Notes under the pieces: model-generated
Seen by the model: the letters and a program-made list of their open reading frames with translations, nothing else
Told to the model about the DNA's origin: nothing
The model's database searches: none
Shown here: positions 26,960 through 37,200 of the stretch, one piece after another
How positions within the stretch are numbered: position 1 is the first letter of the stretch
Layout of the letters: every line of letters begins with the position of its first letter
NCBI GenBank assembly: GCA_964036045.1
Contig: OZ038379.1
Location: forward strand, 14,706,317 to 14,770,316
Source of the DNA: Eutreptiella sp. 'Long Island Sound 2002'
Lineage: Eukaryota; Euglenozoa; Euglenophyceae; Eutreptiales; Eutreptiaceae
Direction: 5' to 3'
Length of the DNA: 64,000 nt
Program-made: the position numbers and the translations under genes

Positions 26960-27620
26960 GTGGATACTTCATCTGTCACCGAGGGAACGACGACCATCCT
27001 CCTCATCAGCAACTTCCCGGAGGATGTGGACCAGATGCTGGCACTCAAGGCCTTGATCATGAACCTCGACAGCCAGTCTGGGGACTACCCGAACCTCACC
27101 AACGTGGTCAAGGCCCTGTCGATGCGCACCATCCGGCCCGACTTCGAGCAGCAGCTCGACCAGATCAACCATCACCTCGTACCTTCGGGCTCCATTGGTG
27201 TTGTGCGTACCGCACGAGGGCAAGGTGGGGTTTTGGATATTGAACAATGCCGTCGCCGTTTCTCTGTGGCAACACAAATTGAGTCCATTTTTGCGGAAGC
27301 ACCAAGGTACAAACCCCGCTGCAAGCGAAGTACTATTGAGGACAACATGACCCCCGCGGACGCTGGCACATGCCGGCTGCCGATCAATCTCCAGCCCAAT
27401 TGGGACGCTGGGTTGAAGCTTGCACAGGATGACCTTGGTTCCGACTTGACTGTACTTTTTACAGAAGGCGTTGCCCTTTTCGTCCCCAAGGGGTGTTTTG
27501 CTGAAGCCGGTGTTGCCACCGGTGGACGGTGAGGATAGTGATGATCTGCATGATCCATTGTTCGTTGATGAAGACCTCGACGATCATGTACTGCAGGCAA
27601 CATATGAGGCCGAAGAATAA
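26960..27620 (+). CDS. Unknown protein, exon-like ORF plus acidic tail
   Basis: Directly after the 85-bp array a frame opens without ATG: EGTTTILLISNFPEDVDQML, ALSMRTIRPDFEQQLDQINH, GSIGVVRTARG. It stays open to 27,532. A different frame from an acceptor TTTTTACAG (27,464) gives KPVLPPVDGEDSDDLHDP and FVDEDLDDHVLQATYEAEE, then TAA 27,618. An intron starting at AAG|GTACAA (27,307) is possible, but the phases I tried did not join cleanly. Two exons of one gene, or a frame-shifted relic, are both possible. No family recognised. Confidence 0.35.
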
Positions 27621-27705
27621 GGTATGAACAAGCAGACCGCGTCATTGCTTTGACGCAAGAGCAATTGCTCACACCACCCGACAGTGCCCCAACACTTCGG
27701 ATTGA

Positions 27706-28528
27706 CCCGTACCCCAACCTCCTCTTGATCAGAATGATGAGGCATGTTGTGTTAAGGTTGGGAGTGCAGCACCAACCTTAGGGTTGTGTGCAGTGTGTCA
27801 GAAGAATGTACCCCTGCATTCCATGCGAACACACATTGGTAGGCACGTCCTCCTCGGAGAGTGCGCTCGCAATGTCTGTGGTTATTGTGGTGGCCATGAT
27901 TGCACCACACAATTGTTGCGCAATACGCAAGGTAGGCTTGTGTCAGTCATCGTAACAAATTGTCCTTTGGAGCCCACAAATGTGCGGTATGGTGCAATGG
28001 CGCGTGGCTCTGCACGAAATCCGTGCACCAAGCGGCCCATGCAATGCGTGTTGTGCCGAGATACCGTTTGGTTGTATGGCATGGCCCATCATTTTGATTC
28101 AAAGCATGCCGGTTCTGCACCTCCGAGTGCCTTGTGCATCAAGGCAGAGGAAAAGGAAACGGTGGTGCACTGGTCGGGAAAGAAGAACAACAGCAAGCGG
28201 TCTCATCATGAGATGGATGCTGCGGATGGAGGGGACGTGGCTGAGGGCCCTCCCCGTGCCAGCACAACAGCAGCCCTGCACCCCAAGAGGATGAAGTCCT
28301 CCGGCTCCTCCTCCTCCTCCTCCTCCTCCTCCTCCTCCTCCTCCTCCTCCTCCTCATCCTCCTCCTCCTCCTTCTCCTCCTCTTCCTCCTCCTCCTCCTC
28401 GGCATCTTCCGGGGCGGAGCGTTCTCGCCCGTTACAGAGTGCAGGGAGGAGGAACCAGGTGTTTAGTTGGCAGCCAAAGAAGAGGTCGGCCACCACAGCA
28501 TATGATTCTGATAGCTCATCAAGTGAAG
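27706..28528 (+). CDS. C2H2/Cys-rich zinc-finger exon with poly-Ser tract
   Basis: Open from 27,706 (no ATG) to a GTGAGT donor at 28,529; the TAA at 28,543 would be intronic. Zinc-binding candidates in order: CAVCQKNVPLHSMRTHIGRH, then CGYCGGHDC, then CTKRPMQCVLCRDTVW and HHFDSKH. A middle part (NVRYGAMARGSARNPCTKRP) follows the layout of a Cys/His domain I recall from large fungal and protist transposon-associated proteins (C..C..H...H, CGxCG..C, YG.A, C..RP..C..C, H...H). That link is from memory and unverified. After it come an acidic patch, a run of more than 40 Ser from (TCC)n, and a basic segment with DSDSSSSEGE, a casein-kinase-like acidic Ser motif. Confidence 0.45.
28309..28405 (+). 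repeat. (TCC)n microsatellite
   Basis: About 32 near-perfect TCC units with a TTC interruption, in frame as Ser codons of the zinc-finger exon. The reverse strand gives Glu/Arg-rich ORFs that are artefacts. Confidence 0.95.
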
Positions 28529-28594
28529 GTGAGTTATTTAAGTAAGGGCTTTCTCCTGTGCCCTTCTTTGCCGGTGGTCTCCCCCCCCCCCTAC

Positions 28595-28775
28595 CCCTAT
28601 TAGGTCGATGCGTAGAACGTGTTCCAAGGAGCCACTCTTGGTCTTAGGTCCCTCCCCCTGTTAGGTCGCTGTGTAGAAAGTGGTCCAAGGAGCCACTCTT
28701 GGTCCTAGGCCCCTCCCTCCTTAGGTCGATCCGTAGACAGTGTTCCAAGGAGTCACTCTTGGTCTCAGCCCTTCT
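28595..28775. repeat. Three tandem ~60-bp units
   Basis: TTAGGTCGATGCGTAGAA, GTGTTCCAAGGAGCCACTCT and TGGTCTTAGGTCCCTCCCCC occur three times in order (starting near 28,599, 28,660, 28,720) with few changes. It lies in the probable intron after the zinc-finger exon. Confidence 0.9.
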
Positions 28776-28930
28776 TTTTCATTCCTCGAAACGTTTGGGG
28801 AGAAGGCTGGTGCAAGTGTGGTGTAAGCGGGGAGGGGTGATGTACCATCATGGCGGTGTGGTCCGAGGCCACCGCCCTGAGTTGCTATGACCACACTTTT
28901 GCAGTTGCATTCCAACCCAATATATATATT

Positions 28931-30265
28931 ACTACACCCCTCTCCCCTTAAATCTAGCTAACAAGCAAGCAACAACAAGCAAGCAACAAGCAACAAGCAC
29001 TTCTCCTCACCGTTTTGGCCATTGCTCCGCCTCATCGCTCCGGGCTCTACTCTACTCTAGCCATCTTGGAGCCCAGGTGGTGGCCTTGCCAAATCCAAGT
29101 TTATAGCCAAAAAATCAGCGGTGGCGGCCCGGGGCGGGGGTGCCAAGTCGGGAGGTGCCCTCCCAAAACAGCCCCAAAACCCGGGCGAAACGCCCAAACG
29201 AAGGGATACGGTGAGTACATTGCACGTGCGGCTTGACTTCACCTAGTCAAAGAGCCCTCTAGTGCCCTTCAATTCCACGATATGTCCGAGAAACGGCCCA
29301 AAAAGGCGCCAAAAAGCCCCAAAAACCTGCGCAATGCGCACCAACACCCCGAAACCAAGCACAGGGCGTATCTTGGGTTACGTGGCTCAAATCCGAATTC
29401 CGAGGGCACCTAGTCCACCCGCAAGCCCCCACTTTTTGTAGTTTCCAAGCCTCAGAATCGCCCAATGAGCCACTCAGACCCCTGTACCAGTGGTCACTTG
29501 GTGGAGCCGGAGGGCAGCCCGGCCCGCGCACGGTGGGGGCCAGCGGTGGGTCCACCAGGGTCCCCGGGGCGAAAAAAATCATTTTTTCCAAAGTTGTTCC
29601 TAGACCACTTGGGATGTTCAGAGAAGTGTTTTTAGGCCGTTTTGAGCCCGTGGTGGTGCGTTATGGGCCACGGAAAATCCCAAAATGCCTTGAAAATGGG
29701 CCGTTTTGGGACCAAAAATGGGTCAAAAATGGGTGAAAAACGTGTTTTTCTAAAAGTGATTCAGGACCATTTGGGATGCTCAAACAAGTGGTTTTGACCC
29801 ATTTTGAGCCCGTGGTGCCGCGTTTTGCCCCATGGAAAATCCCAAAATGCCTTGAAAATGGGTCGTTTTGGGACCAAAAAATGGGTCCAAAATGGGTCAA
29901 AAACGCGTTTTTCCAAAAGTGATCGTGGACCATTTGGGATGCTCAAGCAAGTGTTTTTAGCCCATTTTGAGCCCATTCAGATGGGTTTTGGCCCATGGAA
30001 AATCCCAATATCTGTTGAAAAGGGACCGGTTTGGGACCAAACTAGGTCAAAAATCGGTCAAAAATGGGTTAAAAACGCGTTTTTCCAAAAGTGACCTTGA
30101 ACCATTGGGGGTGCACAAACAAGTGTTTTGAGACCATTTGGAGCCTGTTTTGATGGAGTTTAGCCCCTTCTGCCACATGTATGCACCACGTTGTACCTTT
30201 CGCACGTGCCTTAGAGCCGGATGGTGGAGCCACCTAGAGTTGGGGAGAGGGGTGTAGATTGGAGG
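28931..30265 (+). mobile_element. TIR element in (TA)n, copy 1
   Basis: The left end CTACACCCCTCTCCCC and the right end GGGGAGAGGGGTGTAG are 16-bp terminal inverted repeats, each touching (TA)n DNA. Inside: AACAAGCAAGC repeats, a CCAAATCCAAGTTT / GGCGGCCCGGGGCGGGGG block, then three internal ~150-bp units built from AAAATGGGTC, ACGCGTTTTTCCAAAAGTGA and TGGGATGCTCAAACAAGTG. No transposase is encoded. It is best read as a non-autonomous DNA element with TA preference. Same family as 50,901-51,920 and 52,101-53,310. Confidence 0.75.
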
Positions 30266-30318
<53 letters not shown>

Positions 30319-30320
30319 CA
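30262..30320. repeat. (TA)n microsatellite with CATA interruptions
   Basis: About 55 bp of alternating TA adjoining the right end of TIR copy 1, followed by (CAGTCATAGTCATAG). Confidence 0.95.
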
Positions 30321-32435
30321 GTCATAGTCATAGTCATAACCACTTATCATGCCATCTACTGGAGTTACCGGGCATCTCGCGCCGACAGGTGGTTCCTGCC
30401 TCGCTCGATCCCGTGGGTCCCAGGGCTGCTTGAGGTGGCCCACAGCATGACGGAGGACCCAGAGGACCGGGGATACCGGTCAACCAGGCTTTGGGGGCAG
30501 TGGCAACTGCAAAGCGTTAGCATTAGCAACGGCGACGGACGCTGGCCCGTTTGTTCGCCGGGGGTAAGGGGGCAAGGCACAGCAACGCAGCAGCATCGCA
30601 ACAAGCAGAAAGCAAGGGCTTCTCTGTCCGGCGCAAAGCGGCAACCAAGGAACAAAGCAGCACGCATGCGGCGAAGCAAGAGCGGACTCTCTGTCGTTCG
30701 CGTACCCCCGCCACCGTGGAGACGTCCATCACCCGCGACCCTACGGAGTCCATTGCCAGCTGCGTACTCGTAATTGCCCACCACCCCTGACTCCACGTGT
30801 CCCACTGCCAGCACGCAATAACCCGTATATGCATAGCCATGATTTCTGGGAGGCTCCAGCGTAGCCTGGCCCTCAGCTTTCATCGCCCCCATGTCCCCAC
30901 AATGTACGCCGCCGACTCACCGCACTAGTCCCCTAGTATAGTACAGAAACACGGTATCAACTCCACGTCCCCGTGGCCCTGAGCTGCACCCACACCCCAC
31001 ATATATACCATGCCGGCACTCCATGTCAGGGGCCAGTACCCAATCAGCTTCGAGGCATCCACTTTCCCACGTATAATATAACATGAGGGTCTACAGGGGG
31101 GACGCCGGCCGCTACGCGACGGGAGTGGCGCAACCCGTGAATTTCGCTGGCTGGGATTCGGGCTGGTGGGTGCCGTAGCTTGGTTATCGACCCCCTGTAG
31201 GGGTACCCACCAGAGGCTCGCCCCGGGCTGTGGTAACCAGGTGCACCTTATCTGGCCCACATACATTGCCCTGGCGCCTACCCTTGACCCTTACCTGCAC
31301 TGATTGGCCAGCTCCCGTGGTTGCGCCTCTTCCGCCACAGCAGCGGCCAGGCCGCAGGTTCGGCCCCCACCAACGACGTGGCGAGCCTACTTATAGCATT
31401 GGCCCGCGCGTCACCCCCCGGACCACTCAGCATGCCGCTCCTCCTCTCTCCCCGCCTCTAGCCGACCGGACTGGCGCCCCCCAGGACTAAGTCGCTACAA
31501 ATGGTGAGGCGACCGCATACTCATCGCTACGACGCCGCGCAGTACCGCCGCCGCCACGCCGATGCCACCTGCGAGCCGCCACCACACGCACCACCGCAAC
31601 CGCAAGGCCATGGTCAGAGGTTAGACTATGTACATGCCCGCAGGCACGGTCCCTCTAGTTTGTTAACGGGGCCAGGGGATGCCCCTACGCGCCCCCTGAG
31701 TTGTTAGAGGGGTCAGGGGGACACCCCACTACCGCCATGCATGCCCGCAGCTCCCCCACTGTACGGTTCCCCAGTACCGCCGCGTACCCCCACCGTACGG
31801 ACCCCAGTACCGCCGCGTATACCCCCAAGACGCCTGTACACCGCCACCTTGAACTCCGCGTGCCCCCCGTGAGTGCTCCTGCCAGGCTGCCACGCCGTCT
31901 CCACGACGCCCGCCATACTGTCCACCTGACGACCTCGCCGTCATATCCTTCTACGCACACATCTTCGCTTTGTCGCCGCCCCTGGGGCCTGCAGGCTGTC
32001 CCCGCAACCCCGTGTAACACTCCCAGGGGGCGCCGTAACGCCGTAACCCCCAGACATTTCCGTGCACCCCCGGTGTATCCCGAGCAACCACTCCCAATAC
32101 TGCCGTAGCCAGGCCGCCAGTAGAGACCCCGGTGCCATGGGAATACCCTACAAGGGTTCGGGCCTTATTACCCTGGTCGGGACGACCCATGACACCTCAC
32201 TGTTGTATGCGGCGACCCGGGGCAGGCGGGTGAAGCATCCCTGTCCGACCCTCATGCACGGGGGCAGTACGGCTCACCATCAGGCCGGCACGACCTGTCA
32301 CATCGCGTTGGCCGTCATACGCCGCCTGCCAGTACCGCACAATCAGGCCATGAAGGCACTGCTTCTCAGGCGCTACCCCCTCCGCTGCGTCCAGCGTAGG
32401 GACGGTAGCAGGTGCACCCACAATTCCTAACCCCA
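30320..32435. other. No gene recognised; probably contains LINE 3' flank
   Basis: Downstream of the LINE (which runs leftward), so its 3' UTR should lie in the right part, but no poly-A or 3' repeat marks the end. A 10-bp inverted repeat, CTACAGGGGG (31,091) and CCCCCTGTAG (31,191), is present. A short direct duplication of GTTA(A/G)...GGGG(C/T)CAGGGG lies at 31,660-31,735, and CCGCCGCGTAC / CAGTACCGCC units recur near 31,760-31,830. ORFs are GC-rich and overlap on both strands. Confidence 0.4.
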
Positions 32436-34265
32436 TCAATCTGCATCACCCCCGGCCCCCACCACGCCGTCACCATTTCCTCCGTGATGCCACAACCAGA
32501 GTATCCGCGAGTCGCCCTCCAGAGCCGCCCACCACAGCATCAGGGGCAGGGCCGCCGACGGCGCTCCAGGGCACCGTATCCCTTCCACTCGGACGCTCTT
32601 CAGGCCACTCTGGATTGTCTTCCAGGCACTCGAGGACATCTGTCCAGAGTGCCGCAGTGCCCACCTCGCCTTAGGCCACCCCCTATCGGCACGCTCCTTA
32701 CATGTCCCGCATAGTGGGACGGAGGCACACTGATGAACCCAAACTGACGCCGTTTCCCTGCACCCGTGGCATCGCTGCGGAAGCACGGACCGCGACGGAA
32801 CGCAGCTACCATCACAACACTGCGACCATAGGTCCTGCCATACATCGCAGCACGCGTCCTGGAGTCCGAGCAAAGCACCCGCCAGCGTGCGTGCTGTGGC
32901 ACAACTGAGGAGGCTGCGCCTAGCATCCTCCCACGTGGACACCGGGCGGAGTATCGGTCGCTTGTCGGGCATCACCGGCAGGCTCTCAAGCAGCCGGGGC
33001 CACCGTGCAACTTTGGGGCTGTGTGTGCCATGCGCCAGGAGCTCCCAACCGTAGTCCCGTAAGACCTCCCCGATGACATCAACCCCGTCCTGCCCCGGGC
33101 CCCTGGCGGATGCCAGAACCAAGCGTTGTCCTCCCGCTCGTGCCTCAATGACCGCCGCGAGGCCCAGGGTATCAAGGGTGTGACGGGCATCGGCAGCCAC
33201 GTGGTCGTCCCCCTCTGGCACAGAGAACATGGCCTCCGTGACGTGGCCTTGCGCGTCGTCGCCCTGTACCCGTGCCAGCTGCTTGGAGCCCACTAACACT
33301 GCCATGGACCGCTGCTCCGTGACCGCTGGTATGGCTCGTCGCAGCTGCCGGTCATACAGCCACAACGTACCCACGTCAAGTACGACAGCCACCGCCAGGA
33401 TTGGGAGACTGCACAGAGGTTGCTGAAGGACCGGCAGCACCTCGCGAGGCCAGCCCATGACGTTCCCCACTGCTGGATGGTTGGCGTACACCTCGAGCCA
33501 GGGATCACTCTTGCCGTCAGAGCTTCTCACCATGGTACCACGCACCAGGGCCCACAATTGCGCCGACACCACGCGGGACCACTCCCTGAATGTCGTGATG
33601 TCCCGTGCCACCTTGGAACCGATCCACTGGCTGAAGGCCTGCGCCACCGCCGCCATCCAGTGAGGGAACAAGGACATGGCCTCTTCTTGCGCGATGCACG
33701 ACCCTGGCACCAGCAGTGCGTGCAGTGGTGCCCTCTGAAAGGTTGCCCGCAGGTCGTTGGGGAGGCCGGCAAACGGGTTCCACGGCGGACGCTGCTGGAT
33801 CCTCCCTGCCGGCGGGCAGAAGGGTGTGTCACCTCGCAGGAACGCGTATACCGCCCTCCTTCGATCTTGCATTGGCAGCTGCATGATCTGGGTGAGCCGA
33901 TGGTTCCTGCGGGCATACACATCTTCCCCAATCTGGACCATGTCCTCCACAAAGAGCCTGGCCTTGGCAAGGCCCCGGGACGACGCCGCTCGCACGGCAG
34001 CGAACAGCCGCTTCAGGTCCCCGGGGACGACACCCGCCATCAGGGATTCAGTCCATCTGCAGCCGTGCTCCCTCCACGCCGAGAACTCCAACGCCTTGTT
34101 TGTCAGGGGTAGCTCCGCCGTGAACTCCTCCGCACGCCTGCACAGGAGCCCAGCCACTTCCTCGTCCCGTGCACACAGTAGGCGCATGTGGCCAATGTCC
34201 TCCTCCGGCCCCCCACAGAAGATACAGGGGTGGGCCGGTATTGCCATACGCGTGAGCTTTTGTCT
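32436..34265 (-). CDS. LINE C-terminal part: zinc knuckle and unknown 600-aa region
   Basis: Same frame as the RT protein, separated only by TGA 34,268-34,266. It opens RQKLTRMAIPAHP and CIFCGGPEEDIGHMRLLC (C-x2-C-x7-H-x4-C), the zinc motif that follows RT in many LINEs (zf-RVT). That makes the TGA an interruption of a normally continuous protein. About 550 unrecognised residues follow, with a Trp/Arg-rich helical part, VAVVLDVGTLWLYDRQLR, and near the end a Cys cluster CHGCRETASVWVHQC...CGTCKE that could be a treble-clef zinc site. No restriction-like endonuclease motif was recognised. Probably part of the RT polyprotein. Confidence 0.7.
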   Translation of the reverse strand, partial: RQKLTRMAIPAHPCIFCGGPEEDIGHMRLLCARDEEVAGLLCRRAEEFTAELPLTNKALEFSAWREHGCRWTESLMAGVVPGDLKRLFAAVRAASSRGLAKARLFVEDMVQIGEDVYARRNHRLTQIMQLPMQDRRRAVYAFLRGDTPFCPPAGRIQQRPPWNPFAGLPNDLRATFQRAPLHALLVPGSCIAQEEAMSLFPHWMAAVAQAFSQWIGSKVARDITTFREWSRVVSAQLWALVRGTMVRSSDGKSDPWLEVYANHPAVGNVMGWPREVLPVLQQPLCSLPILAVAVVLDVGTLWLYDRQLRRAIPAVTEQRSMAVLVGSKQLARVQGDDAQGHVTEAMFSVPEGDDHVAADARHTLDTLGLAAVIEARAGGQRLVLASARGPGQDGVDVIGEVLRDYGWELLAHGTHSPKVARWPRLLESLPVMPDKRPILRPVSTWEDARRSLLSCATARTLAGALLGLQDACCDVWQDLWSQCCDGSCVPSRSVLPQRCHGCRETASVWVHQCASVPLCGTCKERADRGWPKARWALRHSGQMSSSAWKTIQSGLKSVRVEGIRCPGAPSAALPLMLWWAALEGDSRILWLWHHGGNGDGVVGAGGDAD

Positions 34266-37200
34266 TCACCGTCGCATGACGTGCATGGTGGACAAGCGAC
34301 CGTCACGTGCCCGCAGCATATTTCTGTGCGCTGGGCCGTGGTGTACAGCTCCCAGGGACACCGCCTCGCAGGCGCCAGCCAGTGGCGTGTGCGCCCTGGT
34401 GCGTGCCGCTAGCGAACGCCACTCCATCTCCCGGACTTGCTGAAGGGCTTGCATGGATGGCAAACGCGGCTCGAGCTCTCCAGTATCCCCCGGCACCAAG
34501 AGGATGGCGTGCTCCTTTGGTAGGACGAGATGGACAGGCGGGGCCATTGCACCGGCCGCGGCAGAGTCCGGCGCCTCGAGCGGGACCGCCGCCAAGTGCG
34601 AGCTCTGCCTCACCACCCAGTGGTGCGGCCCCCCAACTCGGCGTGGCAGCCGCCGCAGCCCCTCCACTATTAAGCTCAGTGCGTGCTGATTGACCAGATG
34701 TGATGTCGGCCCCTTGATGCCACGGTACAGGGCCTCCTGCGCCCTGCGGAGATGCGCTCCTATGATGGACGCGTCCACCACGTGTACTGTGCACGCTGAC
34801 GGGGGCGTGTGCAACAGGTACGCCGCCGCGCTGATGATCTCTGCCTCTGGGACCGTGCCGTAGATGGCACCCGTCCACGTGGGGATTCCGTGGCTGGCCA
34901 CCGCCACGTTTGTGGCGTCGTCTCCCTGGGGCGACGCGTCAGACGATGTGACTTTAGTCGCCACTGGCACCCAGCAGTACCGGTGGGGTTCCAGCCACGC
35001 CACGTCGGAGTGGGGGCTTTGCACCACCCTTCCTAGGGACGCCGCACTGGAGGCCGTGAGCTCCGGGGACAGGACCACCCTCGGCTGATATACCGCATGT
35101 GGTCTCCAGGCCAGGTCACATCCACAGACTGACTTGATGGCGTCCAGGGCGGTGGTATACTCCGCCCCCAAAACTGTTGCGGAGCAGGAGGGCTGGTACA
35201 CCACCACATACCCCTGTTCCACCGCGCCGCCATCACGCAACGACGTGACGGCGACGTGCGGATCGTGTGGCACGTTGGACATCCGAACCATTTCCGGGAC
35301 CGAGTACTCATCCGGATCCGGGATAGGGCCTGCTGGTAGCAGAAGGACAATTGCCCACTCGCTGCACCCGTGCACAGCCGCGCATGCCCTGGAAAACGCT
35401 GGCCGCCCGTGCACAACCCACAGTGGTGGCGGGCTTATGCCGCCCCCGGCGTGAGGAGTGAGTAGGGGGACGGACGCCGGATCGTCTTGCTGCTGGTAAC
35501 CCTCAAAGACGTCCCCCAATAGAAACAGGAGGGCGGCTAGCGGGGCGAACGGCATGGATAGCCCCGGGTTGGCTGGGTCCCACCCTTCCTTCCTGTATCC
35601 GCCCACCACATACACGTCCCCCGCAGTGGACTGTTTATTGCGTTTGCTGGCCTTCTTTCGGCGCACCGGGTGTATTAGCCGGTGAGTCAACGGACTAGGC
35701 AGCTGCGGCCGGAAGACGTCGTGGAGCCCCGTGAACCACACGTGGTCCAGCTGATGGGGCCCTACTCCTGCGTGCGGAAGGTGCAGGTGGTCCTCATGAC
35801 ACTCCTGAAGCTGGACAGCCCAGTGCCGAGGCGCAGGACAGGGGAGCCGCGCATGCAGGAGGTCATTTGCGGGATCAGTCAGGGACTGTACCGTCGCATC
35901 TGTGCGGGGCCCCGAGAGAACGCATATGTCTCTACCCTTGAAGGAATAGGATTGGGACACCCACTTCCGCCCCGCCCACTGCACTTGCGGCAGATGGGCG
36001 TGTACACACGAGTACACTGACGATGGCATGAGAAGTCCTACGCGCAACGTCCCCATCGCCCGGAGTACCCTGTCCACCCACGTATTGCCAGCGTGCGTGG
36101 CGAATGACGTAGAGGGCACCATGAACTGCCCGCACAGTCCGTACTGCACGTGCATGTCCCGGAGCATGGCCCGCAGCTCATCCCGGACTGTCGTCGACCT
36201 GTGTTGGGTGAGCTGAGCCATGGTCGCCACGACGGAGTCGCGGCAGATAACCTGGACATCCGCCAACCGTAACCCATGACCCGACCGCACCGCTACGTTG
36301 GACAGGTCCCTGGGCAGCTTCTCGAATTGCAGGGCTACAGCCTTGATGGCAGTATTCAGCTTGATCACCGCCTCCGCCGTGTCGGACAGGTAGGGAGCCG
36401 CGTACCGCACGATGCCTCCAACCACAGCCGCCATCACCTCATGAGGCACCGACGCCGGCCCCAACGTGTTCTTGCACCAGCCCAGCAGAGCTTCACACCG
36501 GAGTACATGTTTCTCCTTCATGGTCGCCACCCCCGTGGGATCGAGGCGCAGGCCCAAGTATGGTACCGTGCCCTTGGCACGTAAGCATACCCATGGGGCC
36601 GCCGTGTTCCCTGGGCTCAGGCAAACCATAGTCGAATGGATGCGAGCAGTATTGGCATAGGCGCATTTGCCGACGTTGAGGGACATGCCCATGTCCGTGA
36701 GATACCGCGCTATCGCCGCTGCATAGTCCAGGAATTGCGGCAGGGAGTGCGCTATCAACAGGAGGTCATCACAGTACGCCTGCACCAGGGGTGGCACCGC
36801 ATGGCGAGCATCTCCCCGCGCCTTGCAGGCGAGGCTCCGCAGGAGAGGTTCCAACAGGAGGAGGTAGAGCACAGCGCTCTCCGCACTGCCCTGCCGCAGG
36901 CCCCTGTGGAGCCGAATGCTCGGCGTCGAGCCGTGCGCGGTGACGATGCGCACCAGAGACCCGCAGCTGAGGGTGTGGAAGGGCCTGATGAGCTCCTCCG
37001 GGACTCCCATGTGGCGCAGGAGGAGCGCCAGCGCCCCGTGCGGTGCTGTGTCAAAAGCTTTTGACACATCAAAGGCCAGGACGTGGTTTTCCTCAAGCCC
37101 ACGCTGCAGCCTGCGCTGGGCCATGAACACCGGGGCAGCCGCCGTGGAGCCCGGCATGGCTCCGAACTGCCAGTCCGCAGCCAGTCCCTTGCGTGCCAGG

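Noticed and set aside
28139-28496. Poly-Glu and Arg-rich ORFs opposite the (TCC)n tract
   Set aside because: Pure translations of the microsatellite on the reverse strand.
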